Shown here piece by piece: positions 18,905-28,467 of a stretch of DNA of 64,000 bases. The translations under genes and the position numbers were made by a program. The notes beneath the pieces are model-generated. The model was not told the DNA's origin and searched no databases. It saw only the letters and a program-made list of their open reading frames with translations. Where the stretch lies: assembly GCF_027247405.1 (NCBI RefSeq), contig NZ_CP097463.1, positions 3,720,001-3,784,000 on the forward strand. The letters run 5' to 3'. Position 1 is the first letter of the stretch. Every line of letters begins with the position of its first letter. The stretch comes from Jatrophihabitans cynanchi (GTDB lineage Bacteria; Actinomycetota; Actinomycetes; Mycobacteriales; Jatrophihabitantaceae).

Positions 18905-19822
18905 GCACCGGGCGGCGCTGTCCTTCTCGGCCAGCCGCTCGCGCTGCGGCACGACGGTGTACTTCGGGTCCTTCGTCGACGCGCGGCCGGCCTCGAAGAT
19001 GCCGAACCGGGTCAGCGCGGAACCGGCGAGCAGGGCCAGCCCGGACACGGCGGCGGCGAGCCGGCTGCGTCCGCCGAGGACGGCGGCACCGACCGCACCG
19101 GCAGCCGTGCACGCCTTGGCCGCCCGCAACAGCCGCCCGGCCGTACCGTCGTGGAACGTCTCGCCGGCCAACCCGGTGCCGTGCTCCATCGCGTTGCTTG
19201 CGGCCAGCTCGACGGCCGCGCCCGCCACGGCGGCGCGCCGCACCGGCCCGGTCTCACCGGTCGGCGCGGTGAGCAGACCGAGGCCTGCCGCGGCTGTGGC
19301 GGCCGAGCCGACGAAGACGAACGGCAGGTGGTGGCGCGCCGCGTGCCAGGCCGGGACGGCGGTGTCGGCGATCAGCACGGACGTGTAGGACGCCACGCCG
19401 GCACCGAGCACGCCGGCGCCGACGCTCGCCGTGCGCCCGGCCGCCGGCAGCACGCCGGTCAGGTCGGACAGCGCACTCGCGCCGGCCAGCGGGCCGTAGC
19501 CGGCGAGCAACCACGAGCCCATGCTCATCGGCGAGGACGGCTTCGCCACGCGCAGCATGTTGTAGAAGCGCGACGGCTTGCCGAGGTCGTGGATCAGCGC
19601 CGCCGCGGACGCGGTGATCGCCCCCAGCGCACCCAGCTTGAGTGAGCGGGCGAGAGCAGGCCGGCCGGTGAACTGCGCGCCCGCGGCGAGGATCGACGAG
19701 GCACCGGCCAGGCCGCCGGTGAACAGGTAGCCGGCGATGTCGGCCGGCTCCCAAGTCGGTTCCTTCAACACCGGGCGTCCGTAGTAGGACGTGAACTCCG
19801 GCTCGTGACGATGCTTACTCAC
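18860..19822 (-). CDS. NrfD-like membrane anchor subunit of formate dehydrogenase
   Basis: 320 aa. About eight hydrophobic helices, starting GYLFTGGLAGASSILAAGAQ, with the NrfD/PsrC-type IHDLGKPSRFYNMLRV motif after the third helix. The family transfers electrons from an iron-sulfur subunit to membrane quinone. It is encoded immediately after the ferredoxin subunit (8-base overlap). It replaces the cytochrome b gamma subunit of E. coli FDH-N. The C-terminal codons form half of the terminator stem. Confidence 0.9.
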   Translation of the reverse strand: MSKHRHEPEFTSYYGRPVLKEPTWEPADIAGYLFTGGLAGASSILAAGAQFTGRPALARSLKLGALGAITASAAALIHDLGKPSRFYNMLRVAKPSSPMSMGSWLLAGYGPLAGASALSDLTGVLPAAGRTASVGAGVLGAGVASYTSVLIADTAVPAWHAARHHLPFVFVGSAATAAAGLGLLTAPTGETGPVRRAAVAGAAVELAASNAMEHGTGLAGETFHDGTAGRLLRAAKACTAAGAVGAAVLGGRSRLAAAVSGLALLAGSALTRFGIFEAGRASTKDPKYTVVPQRERLAEKDSAARCDSLVAGLARGAGDQ

Positions 19823-20630
19823 CGCGTTGCCCCCTCCGGCCGAGGAAGGTCGCCGCCAGCCCGGCCAGCAGGGTGCCCGCGGCGATCGCGGCCTGCCGCC
19901 ACATCTGCGGCAGGTCGCGGCTGCACACCACCGGGTCCGGCGGCAGCCCGTAGGTCTCCGGCTCGTCCATCAGCAGGAAGAACGCGCCGGTGCCGCCGAC
20001 CCCGTCGTCCGGGGAATCGCCGTACAGCCGCGCGTCGGCCAGCCCCTGCTCGTGCAGCGCGTCCACGCGTTCCTGTGCCCGCGCGCGCAGGTCGTCGAGC
20101 TCGCCGAACTGGATCGACTTCGTCGGGCACGCCTTCGCGCAGGCCGGCTCCTGGCCGACGCCGATGCGGTCGTAACACATCGTGCACTTGAAGACGCGGC
20201 CGTCGTCCTTGCGCTGGTCGATCACGCCGTACGGGCAGGCCGATACGCAGTAGCCGCAGCCGTTGCACACATCCTGCTGCACGACCACGGTGTCGAACTC
20301 GGTGCGGAACAGCGCGCCGGTGGGGCACACGTCCAGGCACGCCGCGTGCGTGCAGTGCTTGCACACGTCCGAGGCCATCAGCCAGCGCACCCCGTCCGGT
20401 GCTGACGCGTCCTGGCTGGGCACCGACTTCTCGATGAAGGCGACGTGCCGCCACGAGTTCGCGCCAAGTTCGGAGGTGTTGTCGAACGACTCGCCGGTCA
20501 GGTCCAGTGCGCCGTCGGAGGGAATCGCGTTCCACTCCTTGCACGCGACCTCGCAGGCCTTGCAGCCGATGCACACGCTGGTGTCGGTGAAGAAACCCAT
20601 CCGTGGCATGCCGATGTTCACTGCGGTCAC
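19815..20630 (-). CDS. Formate dehydrogenase iron-sulfur (beta) subunit
   Basis: 271 aa. Ferredoxin-type electron carrier with four [4Fe-4S] cluster motifs: CIGCKACEVAC (Cys20, 23, 26, 30), CKHCTHAACLDVCP, CNGCGYCVSACP, and CTMC...CAKACP. A C-terminal hydrophobic helix (AAIAAGTLLAGLAATFLG) anchors it. It passes electrons from the molybdenum/tungsten subunit to NrfD. It is translationally linked to both neighbours. Confidence 0.93.
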   Translation of the reverse strand: MTAVNIGMPRMGFFTDTSVCIGCKACEVACKEWNAIPSDGALDLTGESFDNTSELGANSWRHVAFIEKSVPSQDASAPDGVRWLMASDVCKHCTHAACLDVCPTGALFRTEFDTVVVQQDVCNGCGYCVSACPYGVIDQRKDDGRVFKCTMCYDRIGVGQEPACAKACPTKSIQFGELDDLRARAQERVDALHEQGLADARLYGDSPDDGVGGTGAFFLLMDEPETYGLPPDPVVCSRDLPQMWRQAAIAAGTLLAGLAATFLGRRGQRGE

Positions 20631-23600
20631 GGTGTCACCCCCTCCATGCCGGTGTGTTCGGTGATGCCGGCGCGCTCGCGATAGCCCTGCAGGAACGGCG
20701 GCAGGTCAGCACCGCGCGGCCGGCGGCCGGGACGGATGTCGACGGTGAGCGCCTTCACCTCTTGGATGTGCACGTTGGGATCGAGCGCGATCGAGGACAG
20801 CTCGTTCATCGCGTCGCCCGTGGTCAGGCCGTTCGGCCCCCAGTGGTACGGCATCCCGATCTGGTGCACGGTGCGACCCGCGACCTGCAGCGGCTGCATC
20901 CTGGAGGTCACCATCACCCGCGCCTCGATCGCCCCGCGTGCGGTCACGATGGTCGCCCACCCGTTGTGCTCCAGGCTGCGCTCGGCGGCGAGCGCGGGGG
21001 AGACCTCGCAGAAGAACGCCGGTTGCAGCTCGGCGAGGTAGGGCTGCCAGCGGCTCATCGCCCCTGCGGTGAAGTGCTCGGTGAGCCGGTAGGTCGTCAC
21101 CACGTACGGGAAGACGTCTGCGCCCGGGTCGGTACCGCTTGGGTGGTAGCGGTTGTGCTTGCGGGCGAACACCTGCCGCACCGGGTTGCGTTGCTGGTGG
21201 TACAGCGCGTTCTGGAACGGCGAGTCCTGCGGCTCGTAGTGGGTGGGCAGCGGGCCGTCGATCAGCCCGGCCGGCACGTACAGCCAGCCCTTTCCGTCGG
21301 CCTGCATGATGAACGGGTCGATGCCCGACAGCGCGTCGACCCCGGTGGCGTCCTCGTCCGGCCGGTAGTCGGGGCGCTTGGTCGGCTCGAAGTCCGGGAC
21401 GTCGTCGCCGGCCCACTTGCCGGCGTCCTCGTCCCACCAGATCAGCTTCTTGCGCTCGCTCCACGGCTTGCCGTCCGGGTCGGCCGACGCCCGGTTGTAC
21501 AGCTCGCGACGGTTCGCCGGCCACGCCCAACCCCACTCCAGCGAGGAGGTGCCCTGCAGCACGTGCGACTTGCGCCGCGCGGGCTGGTTGACGCCCTCGG
21601 CGTAGCAGCCGGCGTAGATCCAGCAGCCGCACACGGTCGAGCCGTCGTTCTTGAGCTCGGTGTATGCCGGCAGCGGCTTGCCGTCGGCGTCCCAACCGTT
21701 GATCTCGGCGAGGATCGCCTCGGCCACCGGCTCGTCCTGCTCGCCCTCGGTCGGGTAGTCCCAGGTCAGGTCGAGGACCGGCCGGTCGGCCTCGTCGGTG
21801 GAGCCGGCCAGCTTCTCCCGGATGATCCGGCCGAGGTGCAGCATGAACCACATGTCGCTGCGGCAGTCGTTCGCCGGCTCGACCGCGGCGTGGTGCCACT
21901 GCAGCAGCCGGTTGGTGTTCGTGAAGCTGCCGCTCTTCTCGGTGTGCGCCGCGGCCGGGAAGAAGAAGACCTCGGTGCCGATGTCGGCCGTGCGCAGCTC
22001 TCCGGTCTCGATCTCCGGGCCGTCCTGCCACCACGTCGCGCTCTCGATGAGCGAGAAGTCCCGCACCACCAGCCAGTCCAGGCAGGCCATGCCGAGCCGC
22101 TGCATCTTGGTGTTGGCCGAGCCGACCGCGGGGTTCTCGCCCAGCAGGATGTAGCCCTTGCAGTCGCCGTCGAGCTGCGCCTGCACCGTCTCGTAGGTGC
22201 TGTGGCTGCCCGTGATCCGCGGCAGGTAGTCGAAGCAGAAGTCGTTGTCCGGGGTGGCCGCCGGGCCCCACCACGCCTTCAGCAGGCTGATCAGGTACGC
22301 GTCCATGTTCGCCCAGAACCCGCGATCTGCGGAGTCGGCCTTGATGAACGCGTCGAGGTCCTCGTGCCGGTGCGCGTGCGGCATCGGGATGTAGCCGGGA
22401 AGCAGGTCGAACAGGGTCGGGATGTCGCTGGAGCCCTGGATGCTGGCGTGCCCGCGCAGCGCCATGATGCCGCCGCCCGGGCGGCCGATGTTGCCGAGCA
22501 GCAGTTGCAGCACCGACGCCGCGCGGATGTACTGCACACCGACGGTGTGCTGCGTCCACCCGACCGCGTAGGCGAAGGCCGTGGTGCGCTCGCGCCCGGA
22601 GTTCTCGCTGATCGCCTCGGCGACCCGGTGGAACAGCTCCGGCGGGACGCCGCAGATCTGCTGCACCACCTCCGGCGTGTACCGCGCGTAGTGCCGCTTG
22701 AGGATCTGGAACACGCAGCGCGGATCCTCGAGCGTCTCGTCGCGCCGCCAGGTGCCGCGCAGGGCGGGCCCGCCGGAGCCGTGCGAGTGCGAGTGGCCGG
22801 ACGAGGCGACGCTCTCGCCGCCGCCGCTGATGTCCTCGAACTGCTCGTCTCGTTCGCCGGACGCGGCCGCGACCTCGCCGCCCTCGTACTGCCAGCTGTC
22901 CGAGTCGTAGACGCGGGACTCGGGATCCAGGCCCGAGAACAGCCCGTCCAGATCCTCGGTGTCGCGGAAGTCCTCGCTCACGATCGTCGCCGCGTTCGTG
23001 TAGTTGACGACGTACTCCCGGAAGAACTTGTCGTTGCTCAGTACGTAGTTGATCAGGCCGCCCAGCCAGGCGATGTCGGTGCCGGCGCGGATCGGCACGA
23101 AGACGTCGGCCAGGGCGCTGGTGCGCGAGAAGCGCGGGTCGATGTGGATGATCGTGGCGCCGCGGGCCTTGGCCTCCATCACCCACTGGAAGCCCACCGG
23201 GTGGGCCTCGGCGAAGTTGGAGCCCTCGATCACGATGCAGTCGGCGTGTTGCAGGTCCTGCAGGTAGGTGGTCGATCCGCCGCGTCCGAACGAGGTGCCC
23301 AGCGCGGCGACGGTGGAGCTGTGGCAGACCCGGGCCTGGTTCTCGACCTGGACGACGCCGAGTGCGGTCAGCAGCTTCTTGATCAGGTAGTTCTCCTCGT
23401 TGTCCAGCGTCGCGCCGCCCAGGCTGGCGATCCCGAGGGTGCGCCGGGTGCGCTTGCCGTCGGCCTCCCACTCCCACGTCTCGCGCCTGGTGCGCAGGAT
23501 CCGGTCGGCGACCATGTCCATCGCGGTATCGAGGTCCAACCGCTCCCAGTCGGTGCCGTGCGGGCGGCGGTAGAGAACGTGCTGCTCGCGGGCGTCTCCC

Positions 23601-23875
23601 GTGGTGAGCTGCAGGCTGGCCGAACCCTTCGGACACAGCCGGCCGCGGCTGATCGGCGAATCCGGGTCGCCCTCGATCTGGATCACCTTCTGGTCCTTGA
23701 CGTACACGTTCTGCGCACACCCGACGGCGCAGTACGGGCACACCGACTTGACCACCTTGTCGGCGGTGCTGGTGCGCGGGGCGAGGTTGTCGGTGACCTC
23801 GGACTTCGCGGCGGTGCGCAGGCCGAGGTGGTCCGGGCCGGTCAGTTGCCGCAGCACCGGCCAGCGCGGCGTCAC
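20627..23875 (-). CDS. fdhA: Formate dehydrogenase catalytic (alpha) subunit, Cys form
   Basis: 1082 aa. Molybdopterin oxidoreductase of the FDH-N/O type that oxidises formate to CO2. The N-terminal [4Fe-4S] motif uses Cys46, Cys49, Cys53 and Cys81. The active site is Cys184 followed by His185 (ARVCHSSTVA), where E. coli has selenocysteine, so no SECIS element is needed. The bis-MGD binding domains continue to the C-terminal barrel near residue 960. There is no twin-arginine signal at the N-terminus, so the enzyme may face the cytoplasm. An acidic/His-rich insert (about 335-370, GHSHSHGSGG) is unusual. It overlaps the 70-aa gene upstream by 4 bases. Confidence 0.94.
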   Translation of the reverse strand: MTPRWPVLRQLTGPDHLGLRTAAKSEVTDNLAPRTSTADKVVKSVCPYCAVGCAQNVYVKDQKVIQIEGDPDSPISRGRLCPKGSASLQLTTGDAREQHVLYRRPHGTDWERLDLDTAMDMVADRILRTRRETWEWEADGKRTRRTLGIASLGGATLDNEENYLIKKLLTALGVVQVENQARVCHSSTVAALGTSFGRGGSTTYLQDLQHADCIVIEGSNFAEAHPVGFQWVMEAKARGATIIHIDPRFSRTSALADVFVPIRAGTDIAWLGGLINYVLSNDKFFREYVVNYTNAATIVSEDFRDTEDLDGLFSGLDPESRVYDSDSWQYEGGEVAAASGERDEQFEDISGGGESVASSGHSHSHGSGGPALRGTWRRDETLEDPRCVFQILKRHYARYTPEVVQQICGVPPELFHRVAEAISENSGRERTTAFAYAVGWTQHTVGVQYIRAASVLQLLLGNIGRPGGGIMALRGHASIQGSSDIPTLFDLLPGYIPMPHAHRHEDLDAFIKADSADRGFWANMDAYLISLLKAWWGPAATPDNDFCFDYLPRITGSHSTYETVQAQLDGDCKGYILLGENPAVGSANTKMQRLGMACLDWLVVRDFSLIESATWWQDGPEIETGELRTADIGTEVFFFPAAAHTEKSGSFTNTNRLLQWHHAAVEPANDCRSDMWFMLHLGRIIREKLAGSTDEADRPVLDLTWDYPTEGEQDEPVAEAILAEINGWDADGKPLPAYTELKNDGSTVCGCWIYAGCYAEGVNQPARRKSHVLQGTSSLEWGWAWPANRRELYNRASADPDGKPWSERKKLIWWDEDAGKWAGDDVPDFEPTKRPDYRPDEDATGVDALSGIDPFIMQADGKGWLYVPAGLIDGPLPTHYEPQDSPFQNALYHQQRNPVRQVFARKHNRYHPSGTDPGADVFPYVVTTYRLTEHFTAGAMSRWQPYLAELQPAFFCEVSPALAAERSLEHNGWATIVTARGAIEARVMVTSRMQPLQVAGRTVHQIGMPYHWGPNGLTTGDAMNELSSIALDPNVHIQEVKALTVDIRPGRRPRGADLPPFLQGYRERAGITEHTGMEGVTP

Positions 23876-24084
23876 TGGTCCTTCTCCTTCGCCCGGCGCA
23901 GCTGCGCATCGGCCCGGACGCGCGCCTTGATCCAGCTCTCGACCGCAGGGTGCGTGGTGGGGTTCTCGGCGCGCGGGTTCACCAGGTGTTGCGTCGGCTC
24001 GGTGTTGTCGCCGTGGCTGCCGTCCGCCGCATGGTGATGGTCCAGGAGATAGCGCAGGCCGGGTGGCAGCGCGCGGTTGGTCAC
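23872..24084 (-). CDS. Small protein in the formate dehydrogenase operon
   Basis: 70 aa. It starts MTNRALPPGLRYLLDHHHAA. It is hydrophilic with four histidines near the N-terminus (DHHHAADGSHGD) and a basic C-terminal helix. An AAGGAGG ribosome site is present. It ends in an ATGA overlap with fdhA, so it is made together with the enzyme. A metal or cofactor role is conceivable but unsupported. Confidence 0.7.
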   Translation of the reverse strand: MTNRALPPGLRYLLDHHHAADGSHGDNTEPTQHLVNPRAENPTTHPAVESWIKARVRADAQLRRAKEKDQ

Positions 24085-24109
24085 GGCGTTCCTCCTTCAG
24101 CGGGTGTGC

Positions 24110-25825
24110 TCAGGACGACTTCGTCGAGCCGGACATCGCGTGCGACTCGGCGTCGAGCATCGGTTGCAGGTGCGGGTAGTGGTACTCGAACGCCGGGCGC
24201 TCGGAGTGGATGCGCGGAATCGAGGTGAAGTTGTGCCGTGGCGGTGGCGAGGTCGTCGCCCACTCCAGCGAGTTTCCGTACCCCCATGGGTCGTCCGCAC
24301 GGGTCACCTCGCCGTAGCGGTAGGAGTGGTACACGTTCCACAGGAACGGCAGCATCGACGCTCCCAGCACGAACGCGCCGATGGTCGAGACGGTGTTCAG
24401 GGTGGTGAAGCCGTCCGTCGGCAGGTAGTCGGCGTAGCGCCGCGGCATGCCCTCGGCGCCCAACCAGTGCTGCACGAGGAACGTCAGGTGAAAGCCCAGG
24501 AACGTCAGCCAGAAGTGCACTTTGCCCAGCTTCTCGTCCAGGAACCTGCCGGTGAACTTCGGAAACCAGAAGTACACGCCGGAGAAGACCGCGAACACGA
24601 TCGTGCCGAACAGCACGTAGTGGAAGTGCGCGACCACGAAGTAGGTGTCCGAGACGTGGAAGTCCAACGGCGGCGACGCCAGGATGACGCCGGACAGGCC
24701 GCCGAACAGGAAGGTGACCATGAAGCCGAGCGAGAAGAGCATCGGCGTCTCGAAGGTGACGGCACCGCGCCACATCGAGCCGATCCAGTTGAAGAACTTG
24801 ATGCCGGTCGGGACCGCGATCAGGTACGACATGACGCTGAAGAAGGGCAGCAGCACCGCGCCGGTGGTGAACATGTGGTGCGCCCACACCGTCATGGAGA
24901 GCCCACCGATGCTGAACGTGGCCAGGATCATGCCCTTGTAGCCGAACAGGGGCTTGCGGCTGAACACCGGGATGACCTCGGTGACGATGCCGAAGAACGG
25001 CAGCGCGACGATGTAGACCTCGGGGTGGCCGAAGAACCAGAACAGGTGCTGCCACAGCAGCGCGCCGCCGTTGTTCGCCGTGAAGACCTGCGCGTTCAGA
25101 TGCCGGTCCACCCACAGCACGGCCAGCGCGGCGGTCAGGATCGGGAACGCCAGCAGCACCAGGATGCTGGTCACCAGCATGTTCCAGGTGAAGATCGGCA
25201 TGCGGAACATGGTCATGCCCGGCGCCCGCAGGCACACGATGGTGGTGATCATGTTGACGGCGGCCAGGATGGTCCCGAGACCGGACAGGATGAGCCCGAT
25301 GATCCACAGGTCGCCGCCGACGCCCGGTGAGTTCCGCCAGTCGGTGAGCGGCGAGTAGGCGAACCACCCGAACGAGGCCGCGCCGCCGGGCGTGATGAAG
25401 CCGGAGATGACGGTCAGGCCGCCGAAGAGGAACAGCCAGTACGAGAAGGCGTTCAGGCGCGGGAACGCGACGTCGGGGGAGCCGATCTGCAGCGGCAGCA
25501 GGAAGTTCGCGAACGCGAACGCGATCGGGGTCGCGAACAGCAGCAGCATCACGGTGCCGTGGATCGTGAACAGTTGGTTGTACTGCTCGAGCGACAGGAA
25601 CTGCATCCCCGGACGGGCCAACTCCGCCCGCATCAACATCGCCATGATCCCGGCCGCCAGGAAGAAGCCGAACGCCGTGACCAGGTACATCCGGGCGATG
25701 ATCTTGTGGTCGGTGGTCCGCATGATGCTCAGGAACCACTCGGCCTTGCTGCTGCGCTGCACCGCCGGCCGCACGAAGGTCGGCGCGGGCGGTTCGGTGA
25801 TCTCCGGACGGCGCAGATCGGTCAT
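24110..25825 (-). CDS. ctaD: Heme-copper (aa3-type) cytochrome c oxidase subunit I
   Basis: 571 aa from ATG 25825 ([13 protein letters not shown]); a TTG at 25909 would add 28 unconserved residues. Twelve helices with the hallmark metal sites are visible: [11 protein letters not shown] (heme a His), [14 protein letters not shown] (Cu-B His cross-linked to Tyr), HHMFTTG (Cu-B His pair) and [11 protein letters not shown] (heme ligands). It reduces O2 and pumps protons. Subunits II and III are not nearby. It is followed after 25 bp by the formate dehydrogenase genes on the same strand, an unusual pairing of formate oxidation and O2 reduction. Confidence 0.93.
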   Translation of the reverse strand: MTDLRRPEITEPPAPTFVRPAVQRSSKAEWFLSIMRTTDHKIIARMYLVTAFGFFLAAGIMAMLMRAELARPGMQFLSLEQYNQLFTIHGTVMLLLFATPIAFAFANFLLPLQIGSPDVAFPRLNAFSYWLFLFGGLTVISGFITPGGAASFGWFAYSPLTDWRNSPGVGGDLWIIGLILSGLGTILAAVNMITTIVCLRAPGMTMFRMPIFTWNMLVTSILVLLAFPILTAALAVLWVDRHLNAQVFTANNGGALLWQHLFWFFGHPEVYIVALPFFGIVTEVIPVFSRKPLFGYKGMILATFSIGGLSMTVWAHHMFTTGAVLLPFFSVMSYLIAVPTGIKFFNWIGSMWRGAVTFETPMLFSLGFMVTFLFGGLSGVILASPPLDFHVSDTYFVVAHFHYVLFGTIVFAVFSGVYFWFPKFTGRFLDEKLGKVHFWLTFLGFHLTFLVQHWLGAEGMPRRYADYLPTDGFTTLNTVSTIGAFVLGASMLPFLWNVYHSYRYGEVTRADDPWGYGNSLEWATTSPPPRHNFTSIPRIHSERPAFEYHYPHLQPMLDAESHAMSGSTKSS

Positions 25826-25874
25826 GGCGTGCGCACTGGCATCGAGGACGGCTCCCTGACGTTCATCGGACCGG

Positions 25875-26120
25875 TCATGTGGCGTGTACCCGGTTCTCGC
25901 GGATCCCAACGCACCCGGCGGTTGCGGCGACCAACGCCGCCGCGGGCAGCGTCAGCCCCCAGGCCTGCCAGTGATGGAACAGGTACGCGGCCAGGCAGGC
26001 GGTGCCGAAGTAGCTGACGACGACCGCGGCCTGCAGCCGATGCCGTTGCTCGGCTTCCGGATCGATCTCGGGATCGTTGTCGCTGCGCCGGCGGAGCCGC
26101 GCTGAACCTCGTCTACCCAC
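25875..26120 (-). CDS. Small two-helix membrane protein upstream of ctaD
   Basis: 81 aa, GTG start. A basic/acidic N-terminus ([21 protein letters not shown]) is followed by two hydrophobic segments ([36 protein letters not shown]). It lies 49 bp before ctaD on the same strand, so it may be an accessory subunit of the oxidase. It is not a recognisable subunit IV. Confidence 0.65.
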   Translation of the reverse strand: MGRRGSARLRRRSDNDPEIDPEAEQRHRLQAAVVVSYFGTACLAAYLFHHWQAWGLTLPAAALVAATAGCVGIRENRVHAT

Positions 26121-26241
26121 TTCGCGTAATCCCTATCGTGACGCGATATGAGCCAGGAGCCGGCTGAGAATCCTGTCGAGGCGTTTGCCACGGCCGACCA
26201 GGGGGAACGAAGCCCAACGAGGCCGACACGAAAGAACCGCC

Positions 26242-26559
26242 ATGACGATGTCCAAGGACGAGCGCAGAGTGCTCGCAGAGTTCGAGGCAGAGTTGAGCAC
26301 GCCCGAGGGTCGTTGGGCGTCGGGCCGGGCAGCGGCACGGCGAATGGGCCGCGGGACGGCACGGGTGCGCGGGGTGCTGCGGGGCAAGGTCGCTGCGCTT
26401 GCCGTCATCGTCGTCGCCGCGGCGGCCTGTGCTCCCACCATCGTGTACGCGCCGGGCCCGGCCGCCTCGAGCATCACCGCCGCTCTCGGGGCGATCGCCG
26501 GGTGCCTGGCCACCGTGCTGTGGTGTTCCAGGCGGCGGCCCGCTCGCCCGCCCCGGTGA
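26242..26559 (+). CDS. DUF3040-like membrane protein
   Basis: 105 aa from MTMSKDERRVLAEFEAEL. The short N-terminal amphipathic helix, Arg-rich middle and two C-terminal hydrophobic helices are the DUF3040 plan common in Actinobacteria. The function is unknown. The frame is open upstream to 26185, but that part is not conserved in character. Confidence 0.7.
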   Translation: MTMSKDERRVLAEFEAELSTPEGRWASGRAAARRMGRGTARVRGVLRGKVAALAVIVVAAAACAPTIVYAPGPAASSITAALGAIAGCLATVLWCSRRRPARPPR

Positions 26560-26572
26560 TGCGGGCGGGGAG

Positions 26573-26858
26573 TTAGCGCAGGACGTTCACCTCGGCGACG
26601 AGGGGGCGATGGTCGGACAACGGGAGTTCCGGTGCCTGTGCCGCGATGACGTCGCCCAGCGGGCCACGCAGCAGGATGTGGTCGAGCTGACGGGTCGGCG
26701 CGTGACTGGGAAACGTGGGGAACCGCGCGAGCGGACGGTAGCCGGTGAGTCGCCGCGGCACATCTGAGCGTCCGCACGGCGCCGACGAAGCGATCCAGGT
26801 CGACCAGGCCGTCGACCGGTGATCGACCGTGCAGGATGTTGAAGTTGGCCAGGCGCAC
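26573..26858 (-). pseudogene. Endonuclease/exonuclease/phosphatase gene with core deleted
   Basis: The N-terminus VRLANFNILHGRSPVDGLVD, with GTG at 26858 and ribosome site GGAAGGAGC, is the EEP-family start. The C-terminus (RQLDHILLRGPLGD, LSDHRPLVAEVNVL) is the EEP end with its SDHRP catalytic motif. The two lie in different frames and are joined near 26765, so roughly 150 or more residues are missing and a frameshift is present. A once-intact metal-dependent nuclease or phosphatase has been lost by internal deletion. Confidence 0.75.
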
Positions 26859-26971
26859 GTCGCTAGCTCCTTCCCACGTACGGTCGGCTGTACTCCCAGG
26901 ACCTGTGAGGTGACCGTGACCGTTTCCGAGCCGGGGCGGGCTGGGTGTTCCGAGCACCAATGCGGCTTACT

Positions 26972-26996
26972 GTTCCGTGCCGAGCGGCACGGGGTA
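26972..26996 (+). promoter_or_regulatory. SigB/SigF-type promoter of the ligase gene
   Basis: GTTC (26972-26975), 16-bp spacer, GGGTA (26992-26996), 39 bp before the GTG of the LigD-like gene. Confidence 0.55.
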
Positions 26997-27035
26997 GCCG
27001 GCGAGCTGGGCTGATCCGACGGGAAGGCTGTCATC

Positions 27036-28463
27036 GTGGATGCACTGGGCGAGTACCGCCGCAAGCGGGATCCCAAGTCGACCGACGAGCCGATGCCGCG
27101 CACGAAGGGCAAGCAGGGCGGCAACAGCTTCGTCGTCCAGGAGCATCACGCCAGCTCGCTGCACTGGGACTTCCGGCTCGAGCGCGACGGCGTGCTGGTG
27201 TCCTGGGCCGTGCCGAAGGGGTTGCCGCCTGACCCGAAGGTGAACCACCTCGCGGTGCACGTGGAGGACCATCCGCTGGAGTACGCGACGTTCGAGGGCA
27301 CGATCGGCGCGGGCCAGTACGGTGCCGGCGCCGTGAGCATCTGGGACCGCGGCAGCTACGACACCGAGAAGTGGACCGACCGCGAGGTCAAGGTCGTGCT
27401 GCACGGCGAGCGGGTGCAGGGCCGGTTCGTGCTGTTTCGGACTCGCGGCAAGAATTGGATGATGCACCGGATGGACGCGCCCGCGACGCCTGACTGGCAG
27501 GCGCTGCCGACGCAGCTGACGCCGATGCTGGCCACGCCCGGATCGTTGCCGCCCAGCAGCACGGGCTGGGCGTTCGAGATGAAGTGGGACGGGGTGCGCG
27601 CCCTGGCCCGTGTGGACGGCGGCCGGATCGCGCTGATCTCCCGCAACGACAAGGACATGACGGTCAGCTACCCGGAGCTGCGCGCGCTCGGCGAGCAGCT
27701 GGGCAGCACCCAGGTGCTGCTCGACGGCGAGATCGTCAGCTTCGACGCCGCCGGCCGGCCCAGCTTCGCCCAGCTGCAACGGCGCATGCACGTGGCGTCG
27801 GCGTCGGCCGCCGCGCGGCTAGCGCGCACCGATCCGGTCGTGCTGCTGATCTTCGACCTGCTGCACCTGGACGGGCGTTCGCTGCTGGACGTCCCGTACC
27901 GCGAGCGGCGCGAGTTGCTGGCTGGCCTGGACCTCAGCGGCGATTCCTGGCAGACGCCGCCGGCCTTCGACGGATCGGGGTCCGCGGCGATGCAGGCGAG
28001 CAAGGCCAACGGGCTCGAGGGCGTGGTCGCCAAGCGGCTCGAATCGCGGTACACGCCGGGCAAGCGTTCGCGCGACTGGGTGAAGGTGAAGAACTTCCGC
28101 ACTCAGGAGGTCGTGATCGGCGGCTGGACGCAGGGCAAGGGCCGCCGCGCGGGCAGCATCGGCGCACTGCTGCTCGGACTGCCGGATCACGGCGGGCTGC
28201 GCTACATCGGACAGGTCGGCACCGGGTTCACCGAGCAGATGCTCGACGACCTCGCCGGGCGGTTGCGCCGCATCGAACGCAAGACGTCGCCGTTCGCCCC
28301 GGACGTCCCGCGTGCCGATGCCAAGGACGCGACCTGGGTCAGCCCGAAGCTGGTCGGCGAGGTCGCGTACGCCGAGTGGACGGGCACCGAGCGGTTGCGG
28401 CACCCGTCCTGGCGCGGCCTGCGCCCGGACAAGGCGCCGGGCGACGTGGTGCGCGAGGACTGA
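27036..28463 (+). CDS. LigD-like ATP-dependent DNA ligase with 3'-phosphoesterase domain, no polymerase domain
   Basis: 475 aa, GTG start with GGGAAGG upstream. Residues about 30-145 are the 3'-phosphoesterase domain (QEHHASSLHWDFRLE, HVEDHPLEYATFEG, GAGQYGAG, WMMHRMD). Residues 158-470 are the ligase: nucleotidyl-attachment Lys183 in FEMKWDGVRAL, LLDGEIV, LEGVVAKRL, then an OB-fold domain (DWVKVKNFRTQEVVIGG). The polymerase/primase domain of full LigD is absent. It should seal breaks in DNA, perhaps in stationary-phase end joining with Ku. No ku gene is in this window. A SigB-type promoter lies upstream. Confidence 0.93.
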   Translation: MDALGEYRRKRDPKSTDEPMPRTKGKQGGNSFVVQEHHASSLHWDFRLERDGVLVSWAVPKGLPPDPKVNHLAVHVEDHPLEYATFEGTIGAGQYGAGAVSIWDRGSYDTEKWTDREVKVVLHGERVQGRFVLFRTRGKNWMMHRMDAPATPDWQALPTQLTPMLATPGSLPPSSTGWAFEMKWDGVRALARVDGGRIALISRNDKDMTVSYPELRALGEQLGSTQVLLDGEIVSFDAAGRPSFAQLQRRMHVASASAAARLARTDPVVLLIFDLLHLDGRSLLDVPYRERRELLAGLDLSGDSWQTPPAFDGSGSAAMQASKANGLEGVVAKRLESRYTPGKRSRDWVKVKNFRTQEVVIGGWTQGKGRRAGSIGALLLGLPDHGGLRYIGQVGTGFTEQMLDDLAGRLRRIERKTSPFAPDVPRADAKDATWVSPKLVGEVAYAEWTGTERLRHPSWRGLRPDKAPGDVVRED

Positions 28464-28467
28464 CCCG

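Noticed and set aside
20627-23875. Selenocysteine formate dehydrogenase
   Set aside because: The active-site codon is an ordinary Cys (residue 184). No in-frame TGA is used.
20603-24037. 1144-codon open frame on the plus strand
   Set aside because: It is opposite the formate dehydrogenase genes, made of Arg/Val/Ala-rich shadow sequence with no domain signature; GC-rich third positions keep antisense frames open.
26148-26576. 142-codon plus-strand frame beginning MSQEPAENPVEAF
   Set aside because: After the first residues it becomes an Arg/Gly-rich shadow of the DUF3040-like gene in another frame.
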